Source: Alcaligenaceae bacterium CGII-47 (GTDB taxonomy: Bacteria; Pseudomonadota; Gammaproteobacteria; Burkholderiales; Burkholderiaceae_B). Taken from it: a DNA stretch of 64,000 nt. Of the stretch, positions 27,993 through 37,127 are shown one piece after another. Where the stretch lies: contig JAHTBO010000005.1 in the NCBI GenBank assembly GCA_019166125.1, positions 50,159 to 114,158 of the forward strand, given 5' to 3'. The first letter of the stretch is position 1. The number at the start of each line of letters is the position of its first letter. Both the position numbers and the translations under genes were made by a program. The notes below the pieces were generated by a model. The model saw nothing but the letters and a program-made list of their open reading frames with translations. It was not told where the DNA came from and made no database searches.

Positions 27993-29252
27993 TCACATTA
28001 CGCAAGTGTTTTCTGACTTCGGGGTTGCGAGAATTTCAAGTGGTTGATCCGCTGCCGGGACGGCGTCACCAAAAACGAGGAAGTCCTGCTTGTCTGTAAC
28101 CTCTGCTTGTGGCTTAACCGTGAAAGGGTATGCTTCCTGCATAAGCTGATGATCCCAGGATCTAAAATAGCCTTTGCGGGCTTTTAGTAGATCAAATTCG
28201 GCTTCAGATTCAAGGTATGCAACCAGCTTTGCAGTATCTGTTGACTTCGTTTCATTTATTGCTTGTATTAAGATTTTTAAGCCGACGTATTCGGTCCAGG
28301 CGTGGTTTTCCGGAATCCTGTTGTATTTCTTTACAAAACGCTCAACAAATGCTTTGGAACCGGCGTTTTCCAGCTTGTGATGCCACACTGTAGGCCAGAT
28401 TCCACTGAGGTTTCCCGGCCCTGCCGCCCAGGCATCGACAGTGTTCAGATTAAATCCTGCCATTGGGTAGGTCAGTCCGAATTCCGCATATTGCTTAACG
28501 AAGTTCGTGACTTGGGTGCCAGCTAGATTACAAGCAATGAAATCCGGCTGAGCTCGGCGGATCTTCAGTAGGTATGGACTAAAATCGGTGGCATCAGTTG
28601 CAACAAGTTCGTCAGCGATCAAGTTCCCACCATGTGCTGCAAAAAAGCGCTTTGCAGCACGTGATAGATCATGTCCAAAGAGATAATCTGCGGTCAATGC
28701 ATAAATCTTCTTGTCTGTAATCATCCCGTCACGTAGCAACGCCTCACCAATGGCATTGACCTCTACGGTAACTGGAATATCTAGATGGAACATATACCGG
28801 TTACAGTCCTTGCCACGCAGGACGTCCGATCTTGAGCAATTTAGGAATAAGGTTTTATTGCGCGCAGCTACTTGAGAGATAACCAATGCAGATGCTGAGT
28901 TCGTTTCGCCTAGCAAGGCCACGACATGATCACGCTCTATCATGCGTTGGGCCTTCGAGGAAGCCACCTGAGGGCTGACTGAGTCCTCGGATATAACATC
29001 GATCTGACGTCCCAACACACCGCCATCGGCGTTAATTTCTTCAGTGGCAAGTCGTATTCCCATAACAGCATATTCACCTAAGGTGCCAAGGAACCCGGTG
29101 AGAGGGGTCAGATGCCCAATTTTTATGGCTTCTGTCTGGGCGTATGATGGCATGGGAATTCCCAGTGCAGCGCTACCTATGAGGGCTCCGCCGCTGAGTA
29201 TGACAGAGCGTCGTCGGGTCGATATGTTGGTATTTGATTTGTTGTATTTCAT
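27993..29252 (-). CDS. Periplasmic substrate-binding protein of the LIV-type transporter
   Basis: 419 residues. The N-terminus has a twin-arginine-like signal (RRRSVILSGG, hydrophobic core, cleavage near PSYA), so export by Tat is possible. The mature protein is a type I periplasmic binding protein (Peripla_BP_6): IGHLTPLTGFLGTLGEY, GIRLATEEINADGG and the ALLGETNSA hinge strand. Closest in style to LivK/amide-urea/aromatic acid binders; the ligand cannot be deduced. First gene of the LivH-LivMGF operon, with about 98 bases to livH. The upstream 160 bases are very AT-rich. Confidence 0.9.
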   Translation of the reverse strand: MKYNKSNTNISTRRRSVILSGGALIGSAALGIPMPSYAQTEAIKIGHLTPLTGFLGTLGEYAVMGIRLATEEINADGGVLGRQIDVISEDSVSPQVASSKAQRMIERDHVVALLGETNSASALVISQVAARNKTLFLNCSRSDVLRGKDCNRYMFHLDIPVTVEVNAIGEALLRDGMITDKKIYALTADYLFGHDLSRAAKRFFAAHGGNLIADELVATDATDFSPYLLKIRRAQPDFIACNLAGTQVTNFVKQYAEFGLTYPMAGFNLNTVDAWAAGPGNLSGIWPTVWHHKLENAGSKAFVERFVKKYNRIPENHAWTEYVGLKILIQAINETKSTDTAKLVAYLESEAEFDLLKARKGYFRSWDHQLMQEAYPFTVKPQAEVTDKQDFLVFGDAVPAADQPLEILATPKSENTCVM

Positions 29253-29412
29253 TGTACTGTCTCCATCGGTTTTATAGATATATAAAGGTTATTGATTTTA
29301 TGTTTTGATAATAGGTGCTGCTGGTTAAATTAAGTAATATATTTTTGGATGTGAGAGATAGGTAATTTTTATAGGTATTTACTCCATATTTAATAATATA
29401 TAAAAATTTTCT

Positions 29413-30060
29413 TTATTCAGATAACTTTACTTTGGGCCAAGCATCAGTTTCTATAAGCCAGTGCACAGTCTTTCTAATTTTCACAGCAATCATGGCGATC
29501 GCAGCGCACAATATTTTATGGGATACGGTATAAATATAATTTTGGCAGCTGATACGTGCATCGGATATTGTCAGGATGCGCCACGCCGTGCCTCGCTCGC
29601 CGTCGAGCAAGACTGCTGACATCGCTTTTGTCATGGTTCTTATGCCGCTACAGACACAACGCATCGGTAGCGATCGGGAATGAATTCCTGCGATGATATG
29701 TACTGACAGGTTACGCATTTCGAGTTCTGTCTTGATGCGCTGCCGTAGCCCATGTTCGCTCGTAGGGTGGATCAAGGGTAGGCACGCTACTTCTGCTAAG
29801 TTAATTTTTTTTCGTCGGCGGGCAATCAGCTTGCATGATTTTGGCAAGATGACAGAAGATTCCTCTTCGAGGATAGGCAGCACGCAGAGTTCTGGGGCGA
29901 CATTCAGGGGACACAAAAGAAGAGGTTTGCTTCCTTCATTCTTAAGCTTGCCCAATTTTTGACTCCAGGCTGTTTGTGTGATGAATAGCTGGTGCGACGC
30001 TTTGGCAACGCTATCGCTTTCTACCATCTGGACAAAATAGTGTAGCTGCCGAAGATTCAT
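29413..30060 (-). pseudogene. LysR-family regulator with internal deletion, probably inactive
   Basis: The frame is open for 215 codons but a LysR protein has about 300. The N-terminal helix-turn-helix (MNLRQLHYFVQMVE, TQTAWSQKLGKL) is recognisable, then the sequence jumps near residue 45 straight into the effector-domain part (PILEEESSVILPKS, ACLPLIHPTSEHGLR), skipping roughly 100 residues that include the linker helix and first sugar-binding-like lobe. Key helix positions are also altered (QPALSQ is TAWSQ here). The remaining effector part is degenerate. It sits between the binding-protein gene and the flavoprotein and may be the former regulator of the cluster. Confidence 0.65.
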
Positions 30061-30175
30061 GCCTATGCTCGGTTTAGATATAAAAATCTATATCTTTTAG
30101 TTATGCCTTTGCCAAAGAAAGCGTTTTATATGATGGTCAAATAGTTTGTAACGGTGGGCTTTCTACCCGAGCGTT

Positions 30176-31876
30176 TTACCTTTGCAGTGGTTGTCTGTGT
30201 TTGGCATGTGTGGCGGCGATATAGGCGAATGTCATTGCCAGTCCTATTTGCGACCCACCCCCCGGGTACTGGCCTCCAAACGCTGAGTTCATATCGTTGC
30301 CGCATGCGTACAGGCCTTCGATCGGCTGACTCGATTCATCTAGAACATTTGCGTTTTCGTCTGTTTTTAGACCAAGACTCGTTGCCACGGGTAGTGGAAA
30401 TACTCGAACGGAATAGTAGGGAGCGCTTGCGATCGGGCCAATGCAAGGGTTTGGTTGATGCAAGGGATCGCCATTGTTACGGTTATAGATATCCTCGCCT
30501 TTTCCAAACTCAGTATCTTTTCCTGTTTTCGAAAATTTGTTGTAGGTCTTGACCGTCTGGGCTAGGTTGTTCGCATCTACCCCGATTTTGGCTGCGAGTC
30601 CATTCAATGAGTGATCAGCCTGGAGATAACCATTTTGTATGTATCTCTTTACGGAAAGGCTATGAGGCCAGATCATGCCAAGACCGTATTTCCATAGAAA
30701 GCGTCGATCACAGATCAAGGCGGCTGGAATGCTTTGTCCTTCCTGATTGGTGGCATACATCGCGTGTGCGAAATCGTGATATGACGCGGCTTCGTTGGTA
30801 AATCGCCGACCCATTGAATTGACGGCGATTAGTCCAGGTTTTGCTCGATCAAGAACAATGTGCGGATAAACGGCGGTGGATCCGTCTTTGCGTTGAGCGA
30901 TAGAGCAGGGAAACCAGAGTGCATTATCGCTTGCGGCTGGTCCGATGATTCCGCCTGCGGCAAGCGCTAGCTTGATCGTCTCGCCGTTGCACCCGTCGTA
31001 TGCGGGCGTGTATTGGGCAGTGGGCTTGGGGAGATAGTGCTCACGCCACTCTCTATTTGCCGCAAAACCACCCCCAGCCAGGATAACGCCTTGGCAAGCG
31101 AAGATGGATGTCTCGGTATTATTCTGCGCCAGCACAACACCGCGCACGGTCCCGCTTGTTTTTATTAGCCGGGTGATACGGCCGTTCAGGATGATAGTGA
31201 CCTTTTGATCGAGCAAGCTCTTGTACAACCGGGCAGCCAGTGCGTTACCAAGAACGAGACGGGTGCCGCGTTTGTAGTGCAGACGATCGGATGCCAGGCG
31301 GCTTAGTAATGTTATCCCGAGCTTGATCGAGTCCCAGGATGTCAGGCCATTTAATAGACGTGCGGCCTCGCCGCGCGTAACCATCATCCCACCTGGCAGT
31401 GTTAGCTCTGGCATTGGCCAACGGATTACATCGAATTTATTGCCGAGCAAGCGCCCGTCAAAATGTAGGGGGTCCAGAGGCCTGCCGCCTGAAGCCGCAC
31501 CAGGTAACTCTTGGCGATAATCGGGATGATATGAGTAAGCTTGAAATCGTACGCTTGTGTTCGCTTGTAGAAATGCGATCATCTTGGGCCCATTGGCGAT
31601 GAATGCTTCTCGAAGCTTTCTGTCAGCGAGATCGCCGACGAGCGCGTCGAGGTAGCCAAGTGCCCTGGCTGCGTCTTCGGAGGCGTCGGGTTCCGCTTGA
31701 TGTTGGCTGCCTGGAATCCAGGCTGTTCCCGATGAGTAAGCCATCGTTCCGCCAATCTTGTCGCTTCCTTCCACGAGCAGGACCTTCATGCCCAGGACTG
31801 CGGCAATCAAAGCTGCAGTCATGCCACCGGCACCGGCACCGATAACGATAAGATTGAACTCTGTTGATGGCCTCAT
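30176..31876 (-). CDS. FAD-dependent oxidoreductase, fumarate reductase/3-ketosteroid dehydrogenase-like
   Basis: 566 residues. N-terminal dinucleotide site VIGAGAGGMTAALIAA (about 11-26) with EGSDKIGGTMAYSSG after it; FAD-binding ILAGGGFAANREW near 265; capping domain; C-terminal FAD segment GLYACGNDMNSAFGGQYPGGGSQIG. This is the FAD_binding_2 family that includes KstD, urocanate reductase and flavocytochrome c fumarate reductases. No signal peptide and no heme motif, so it is cytoplasmic. Probable role: dehydrogenation or reduction of a C-C bond in the compound handled by the cluster. Substrate unknown. Confidence 0.88.
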   Translation of the reverse strand: MRPSTEFNLIVIGAGAGGMTAALIAAVLGMKVLLVEGSDKIGGTMAYSSGTAWIPGSQHQAEPDASEDAARALGYLDALVGDLADRKLREAFIANGPKMIAFLQANTSVRFQAYSYHPDYRQELPGAASGGRPLDPLHFDGRLLGNKFDVIRWPMPELTLPGGMMVTRGEAARLLNGLTSWDSIKLGITLLSRLASDRLHYKRGTRLVLGNALAARLYKSLLDQKVTIILNGRITRLIKTSGTVRGVVLAQNNTETSIFACQGVILAGGGFAANREWREHYLPKPTAQYTPAYDGCNGETIKLALAAGGIIGPAASDNALWFPCSIAQRKDGSTAVYPHIVLDRAKPGLIAVNSMGRRFTNEAASYHDFAHAMYATNQEGQSIPAALICDRRFLWKYGLGMIWPHSLSVKRYIQNGYLQADHSLNGLAAKIGVDANNLAQTVKTYNKFSKTGKDTEFGKGEDIYNRNNGDPLHQPNPCIGPIASAPYYSVRVFPLPVATSLGLKTDENANVLDESSQPIEGLYACGNDMNSAFGGQYPGGGSQIGLAMTFAYIAATHAKHRQPLQR

Positions 31877-32564
31877 GTCTTTAGCGGCTATCGACGGACG
31901 TTGAGCATTTCGAGGGTGTTGCCACGCTTTGATGCGTTATCCTCTTGCAAAGTCATATACGTATTCAATTTAGCCTACCTTCATAGCTATCGACGTTGTG
32001 GAAGTCACTACGATGATATGAAAGATTACCAGCCAATCGGTATTTAATGGTTAACATTATCATTTCATTTCATTTGTTACATTTAGAATTGATTTGATTC
32101 TTTAATATGTTCGATTGCAGGGTATTTCTGAAGGGCGTTCATGCTAGAGGTTGATTGCGTTCCTCTGCTGAAATCTCGCTATAGTGGCTTATTACAGGGC
32201 TTCTGCGTGTAGAGCTAGCTCAGCAGTCGTCCCTCAGGAAATAAATAAAATTTGTTGACACTAATGTGTGTTACTCCCTAGAATCTAATTGATGATGTCG
32301 TAGTGACTTTCATACAGACAAATACGAAAGGTTTCTTAGGCTGCCGATATTGTTCCTCGCTTTGTTCGCAGTTATTCATTGAAGGAAAGAATATTTTGTA
32401 CTATAAGAGCTCGAAGAGATCGACTTTTCGGGGATCTAAATCGTTCCTGAGCAACTTAAGTTTGATCAGCATGTGTGGAAATGACAGGCTCACCGCGAGC
32501 TCAGTGCGACGATGTGGTGTAGAATTCGACATTATGAAAGAAAGATCAAAATCTGGCCGTCACA
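31877..32564. other. 688-base AT-rich intergenic region between divergent flavoprotein and iclR genes
   Basis: No convincing gene. A 92-codon open frame at 32303-32581 begins with GTG, lacks a ribosome-binding site and has no coding look. The region must hold the promoters of the two divergent genes; the only good one I see is at 32255-32284. Confidence 0.6.
32255..32284 (+). promoter_or_regulatory. Candidate sigma-70 promoter upstream of iclR
   Basis: TTGACA (32255-32260), 18-base spacer, TAGAAT (32279-32284). It would give the iclR transcript a leader of about 270 bases, long for this type of gene. Confidence 0.5.
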
Positions 32565-33434
32565 ATGAAAATAACCTCTAATACGCTTCGCGGGCATGCC
32601 TCGAAAGAAGCCTCAGATCCGGTAATGGACGATGCTTCTTTTACTCCAAAGGCGCGGGGTGGGATCCAGTCACTGGAAAGGGCGTTTGCCATCTTGGAGC
32701 ATGTGGTGCAATTTCCCGATGGCGTTGGATTGTCAGACTTGAGTCGAAGTGTTGGTATGCATTTGAGTACGACTTCGCACCTGGTCAAAACCTTGGTCAA
32801 GCTTGGGTACGTGACGCAAATAGCTGATTCACGTCGCTATCGCATCGGAATGCGCCTCTTTGCAATGGCATCGAGCAGCATGAGTGAAAACACGATTGTG
32901 CATGCAGCGACGCCAATTCTCGAGCAACTTGCCGCTGAGACGGGTGAATGCACGCATTTGGCCGTTTTGTCTGGATCTGACGTGATCATTATCGCGAAAG
33001 CCATGGGCGCCGGTATGCTGCAGCTATCAGAGGGTGCAAGTGGCGTACGCCCTGTTTATTGCACCGCGATTGGAAAAATATTGCTAAGTCACTTAGAAGA
33101 GCCTGAATTAAGGCGGATTTTGGATGGCAAGCCCATGCTGCGCCGTACGCCAAAAACGATTATCGAGTGGGATGCGTTGTTGGCCGAGCTCGAGACGACC
33201 CGGAAGCGGGGGCTGGCGATTGATGACGCTGAGTTCGATGGTGATGTGCGGTGTGCAGCGATGCTTGTTCATGATTTTACTGGTGGTCAAGTTGCTGCGA
33301 TTGGATTTTCCGGCCCTATCTGGCGCCTATCGTTGTCAGAACTACAGGAAAAATCAGAAATGCTTGCCCACGCGGCGGCAGAATTATCTGAACAATTAGG
33401 GTTCCGAGGCGTTCCTGCATCAGCCCATTCTTAG
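32565..33434 (+). CDS. IclR-family transcriptional regulator
   Basis: 289 residues. Winged helix-turn-helix in the N-terminal third (SLERAFAILEHVV, GLSDLSRSVGMHLSTTSHLVKTL, GYVTQ), then the IclR effector domain with RPVYCTAIGKILLSHL and the CAAMLVHDFTGGQVAAIGFSGP segment. The N-terminal 30 residues before the domain are unusual; an ATG at 32624 could be the true start. Regulators of this type control catabolic operons and often bind the pathway substrate. It is the first gene of the cupin-aldehyde dehydrogenase-ThDP enzyme operon. Confidence 0.9.
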   Translation: MKITSNTLRGHASKEASDPVMDDASFTPKARGGIQSLERAFAILEHVVQFPDGVGLSDLSRSVGMHLSTTSHLVKTLVKLGYVTQIADSRRYRIGMRLFAMASSSMSENTIVHAATPILEQLAAETGECTHLAVLSGSDVIIIAKAMGAGMLQLSEGASGVRPVYCTAIGKILLSHLEEPELRRILDGKPMLRRTPKTIIEWDALLAELETTRKRGLAIDDAEFDGDVRCAAMLVHDFTGGQVAAIGFSGPIWRLSLSELQEKSEMLAHAAAELSEQLGFRGVPASAHS

Positions 33435-33450
33435 AAGGACTTGTTAAACG

Positions 33451-33837
33451 ATGAAAACATCTTTTCCGACAGACGCTTTTGTGCGCAACATTGCGGACAT
33501 ACCTTGGCAGGAGTTTCCAGGTCATTTCGGTGGGGCACTCTCCAAGGCGCTGGTGCGGCCAGAAACATGCGGGTCGGTACGGGTAGATCACCGGATTTCT
33601 TGTTATCAGCCCATGGCTTACGTTGGTGAGCACGTACACCAGACTCAGGAGCAGATTTATCATGTTTTAGAGGGAGAAGGAATGCTCACTCTGGATGATG
33701 AGTCGCGTGTCATGCGACGCCATGATTATGTCTATGTTCCCCCGGGGGTGCGCCATAGTTTTACCAACACGGGTCTAGTCCCCCTTGTGTTTCTTGTCGT
33801 TACGACGCCTCCGAACGATGGCGAGGAGCCAGTCTGA
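33451..33837 (+). CDS. Cupin-domain protein
   Basis: 128 residues, a single cupin barrel: first motif GEHVHQTQEQIYHVLEGEG (two His and a Glu as metal ligands, about 58-76) and second motif YVYVPPGVRHSFTNTG (His near 97). AGAAGGA lies upstream. Its stop overlaps the next start (TGATG), so it is coupled to the aldehyde dehydrogenase. It could be a metal-dependent isomerase, dioxygenase or sensor for the pathway; the sequence does not tell which. Confidence 0.85.
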   Translation: MKTSFPTDAFVRNIADIPWQEFPGHFGGALSKALVRPETCGSVRVDHRISCYQPMAYVGEHVHQTQEQIYHVLEGEGMLTLDDESRVMRRHDYVYVPPGVRHSFTNTGLVPLVFLVVTTPPNDGEEPV

Positions 33838-35285
33838 TGAGTGACCTATCCATTTCGAACGCTACGTTGCCACAGTGCCGACTACTAATAAACGGAGATT
33901 GGGTGGACGGAGCGAGCCAAGTCGATGTGCTTGATAAATATTCTCTGCAGCGGTATCAGCGTGCACATATCCCGTCAGTCGAACAGATTAATGAAGCCTT
34001 GGCAGCTAGCGAAGCTGCTTTCCGTGCGAACAACCAACTGACAGGCTACGAGCGGGGGCTGATATTAGACCGCGCAGCCTCAAAGATTGAGGAGCGGATA
34101 CCGTATATTGTTGATGTCCTTCAACACGAGGCAGGATTTACCGCGACGGATGCGGCGAACGAGGCGAGACGCTGTGCGGTAACTTTTCGCCTGTCTGCCG
34201 AGGAAGCGCGCAGATTACAGGGGGAGATGATCTCCATGCAAGGTGCCGAAAAGCAGAAAGGCAGGGTTGGATTTACGCTGCGCGTCCCTTTAGGCGTCGT
34301 ATGCGCCATTACACCGTTTAATGCGCCACTCAATACAGTGGCCCATAAAATAGCACCAGCTTTGGCTGCAGGCAATGCTGTTGTGCTCAAACCCTCGCTT
34401 CATACGCCTATGGCGGGATGCTTTCTGGCCGAAGCGCTTATTGATGCGGGCTTACCCAAAGGGTTACTTACCGTTTTGCATGGTGAAGGCGAGGTTGCAG
34501 AGCATATTTTGTCTGATGATCATGTCCGGTTTTTTGCCTTTACTGGTAGCACCGCAATAGGCCGGAAGATCCAGCAGCTTGCGGGACTGCGTCGAACACA
34601 GATGGAGCTTGGCAGCATTGCGTTCACGATCCTCGCAGAGGATGCCGATCTTGACCAGGCGCTTCCAAAAATTGTCAATGCAGCATATCGCAAAGCGGGT
34701 CAAGTCTGCACATCGATCCAGATATTGCTGGTGCATCGATCGGTGCGAGCATCCGTAGAGCAGCGCTTGACTGAAATGGTTAATGCGCTGTCATATGGAG
34801 ACCCAAAAGATCTAGATACATTCGTAGGCCCCGTTATAAGCGAAGCGTCAGCGCTTCGAATTCATCAATGGATAAACGAAGCGGTCTCCGCCGGTGCAAC
34901 GCTCCTGGCAGGTGGCACGCGGGAGGGGGCAGTGATCGCGCCGACCCTTCTAACTCAGGTGTCTGATTCGATGCGGGTGGGTTGCGAGGAAATATTCGGA
35001 CCAGTCATGTCGATTCGGGTCTTCGATACGCTTGAGGAGGCGATCGAGCGTGTGAATGCGACACCATATGGTCTTGCCGCTGGGCTATTTACCAATCGCT
35101 TGGGTGATGCTTTCCAGGCTGCTAGAGAGTTGAAGGTAGGTGGCGTGCATATCAATGAAACATCGAGCTCAAGAATTGACCTGATGCCTTATGGTGGTTC
35201 TAAGGATAGTGGTTTTGGTCGTGAGGGCCCATTTAATGCAATCAGGGAAATGACGGAAGAACGTCTTATTACGATTTCGGTTTAA
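33837..35285 (+). CDS. NAD(P)-dependent aldehyde dehydrogenase
   Basis: 482 residues, standard ALDH length. TPFNAP with N162, K185 in VVLKPS, FTGSTAIG, the general base E257 in MELGS (usually ELGG) and the nucleophile C291 in GQVCTS are all present, and the late EEIFGPVMS signature follows. It oxidises an aldehyde to an acid. It resembles the subgroup with phosphono- and sulfoacetaldehyde or lactaldehyde dehydrogenases more than betaine aldehyde dehydrogenases, by eye only. Located between the cupin and the ThDP enzyme; the latter could supply its aldehyde by decarboxylating a 2-oxo acid. Confidence 0.92.
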   Translation: MSDLSISNATLPQCRLLINGDWVDGASQVDVLDKYSLQRYQRAHIPSVEQINEALAASEAAFRANNQLTGYERGLILDRAASKIEERIPYIVDVLQHEAGFTATDAANEARRCAVTFRLSAEEARRLQGEMISMQGAEKQKGRVGFTLRVPLGVVCAITPFNAPLNTVAHKIAPALAAGNAVVLKPSLHTPMAGCFLAEALIDAGLPKGLLTVLHGEGEVAEHILSDDHVRFFAFTGSTAIGRKIQQLAGLRRTQMELGSIAFTILAEDADLDQALPKIVNAAYRKAGQVCTSIQILLVHRSVRASVEQRLTEMVNALSYGDPKDLDTFVGPVISEASALRIHQWINEAVSAGATLLAGGTREGAVIAPTLLTQVSDSMRVGCEEIFGPVMSIRVFDTLEEAIERVNATPYGLAAGLFTNRLGDAFQAARELKVGGVHINETSSSRIDLMPYGGSKDSGFGREGPFNAIREMTEERLITISV

Positions 35286-35310
35286 TTTTGTATACCTATG
35301 TGAGAGTGGC

Positions 35311-37092
35311 ATGACGATAATGAAGGGTGGAGATCTCATCGCAGAGTATCTCATTGAACAAAAGGTTCCTTATGTATTCGGCATCTGTGGCCATGGTAAT
35401 GTAGGATTGCTAGACGCCTTGCATGGTGTGAAGGACAAAATAAAGTTGGTATCGCCCCGTCATGAGCAATGTGCGGGTCATATGGCTGATGCTTATTTCC
35501 GGGTCAAACATCAACCCGTCGCGACGCTAACGTCCACTGGCCCTGGTTCAGCGAATATGGTAATGGCCCTGGCCACCGCTCAAGCAGACTCGTCCGCGCT
35601 ACTTGCCATTACCGCTAATATCCCCACTTCACAGCACAACCGTGGGCCTTTTCAGGAAATCAACCAACATAATCAGGCTGACTTTACGTCCGTCTTAAAA
35701 CCGGTCGTCAAGCGCAGCTTTCAGCCGTCGCGTGTTGATATGCTGCCTCTGGCGTTGAGGCAATCATTCAACACCATGGTCACGGGTCGACCAGGCCCAG
35801 TCAATCTTGATATTCCGTACAATTTATTCCAGGAAGAGGCTGAGGTGGAGATGCCACCAGCAGCACACATTATGGGCTCTCATCGGCCTGGTGCGTCACC
35901 TGACGATATTGCACGCGCAGTTTCGTTGTTGCTTGCGTCTCGTAGACCTGTGATCTTTATTGGACATGGTGCGACCCTTTCCGAGGCTGGGCCAGAAATT
36001 ACCAAATTGTCGGCAACGCTTGGGATTCCCGTTATTACATCCCCCAATGGAATGGGGTGCGTGCCTGCAGATGAAAAGCTCACGCTAGGCTTTATTGGAC
36101 GTAATGGAGCATACCCGGCGAATGAAGCGGGCCGCCGTGCGGACCTTGTAATAACCATAGGCGCGCGTTTTGATGATCGCTCTGCTTCGAGCTGGAAACC
36201 TGGTTACTCATGGAATTTTCCATCTACTAAGCTGGTGCATGTTGATCTTGACCCCCAAGAGATCGGACGCAACTATGCGCCCACTCTCGGGATAATTGCT
36301 GACGCAAAGGTATTTACAGCGCAGCTGAATAGAGCTCTCGCAGAGTCGGGCAAAGTCACTGCAAGTAATTTTGCCTCCTGGCGAAAGGATGTGCTGGGCT
36401 GGGTGGATCAATGGGAGCAGCATATACGACCCAACTTTTTGTTAGACACTTCCCCGCTTCGGCCCGAATATGTAGTGGGTGCCGTACAGGACGTATTGCC
36501 AGATGATGCAATACTCGCGCTGGATTCTGGTGCGCATCACAATTGGTTTATGCAGTTCTGGCGCCCAAAGCGGCCACAAAGCATGCTCAATTCATGGGGC
36601 TATTCGTCAATGGGCTTTGGGGTTTGCGGCGTTCTGGGGGCGCAATTGGCTGCGCCTGATCGACCTTGTATAGCTGTCGTCGGGGACGGCGGTTTTTCAA
36701 TGGCCCCCTATGTTGTCTGCACTGCGGTCGAGTACCAGCTTCCTTGCATATGGGTTATTTGGAACAATTTCGCCTGGGGAGCAATTCGAGATCTGCAGTA
36801 TGGCTTATTTGGAGGACGCGAGCTCGGCACTGCATTCTATGAAGGGCAGGGGAGTGGGAAGCCGTACAACCCTGATTTTGCAGCGTGGGCTCGCGCAGCG
36901 GGTGCGGATGGAATGACGGTAAACAAAAGCGAAGATCTGCGGGGCGCACTTGAGCTGGCGATTAAGAACAGGCGGCCTTGCGTCATCGATGTACATGTAG
37001 ACGCGAATGTCAGGCCAATATCGACGGGGACTTGGCAACTGCCGCCGATTCCGTTCCCAGAGCCGCAGTACGGTGCTCGGTACCTTGCATAG
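35311..37092 (+). CDS. Thiamine-diphosphate enzyme of the acetolactate synthase/2-oxoacid decarboxylase superfamily
   Basis: 593 residues with three ThDP-family domains. The catalytic Glu is E52 in PRHEQCAGHMADAY; the Mg/ThDP motif is GDG at 458-460 with NN at 485-486. The N-terminal GICGHGNVGLLDAL is like the GHGNV loop of IolD-type hydrolases rather than the GxPG of acetolactate synthases. The reaction may be decarboxylation, carboligation or C-C hydrolysis. Last gene of the IclR-cupin-ALDH operon. A secure superfamily call, an open substrate. Confidence 0.88.
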   Translation: MTIMKGGDLIAEYLIEQKVPYVFGICGHGNVGLLDALHGVKDKIKLVSPRHEQCAGHMADAYFRVKHQPVATLTSTGPGSANMVMALATAQADSSALLAITANIPTSQHNRGPFQEINQHNQADFTSVLKPVVKRSFQPSRVDMLPLALRQSFNTMVTGRPGPVNLDIPYNLFQEEAEVEMPPAAHIMGSHRPGASPDDIARAVSLLLASRRPVIFIGHGATLSEAGPEITKLSATLGIPVITSPNGMGCVPADEKLTLGFIGRNGAYPANEAGRRADLVITIGARFDDRSASSWKPGYSWNFPSTKLVHVDLDPQEIGRNYAPTLGIIADAKVFTAQLNRALAESGKVTASNFASWRKDVLGWVDQWEQHIRPNFLLDTSPLRPEYVVGAVQDVLPDDAILALDSGAHHNWFMQFWRPKRPQSMLNSWGYSSMGFGVCGVLGAQLAAPDRPCIAVVGDGGFSMAPYVVCTAVEYQLPCIWVIWNNFAWGAIRDLQYGLFGGRELGTAFYEGQGSGKPYNPDFAAWARAAGADGMTVNKSEDLRGALELAIKNRRPCVIDVHVDANVRPISTGTWQLPPIPFPEPQYGARYLA

Positions 37093-37127
37093 GCGGTGAA
37101 TAGGTGCTCGTTATCATGTTTTGAGTC

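Noticed and set aside
32303..32581. 92-codon open frame before iclR
   Set aside because: GTG start without ribosome-binding site, Ser/Cys-rich composition unlike a protein of this genome, overlaps the iclR start.
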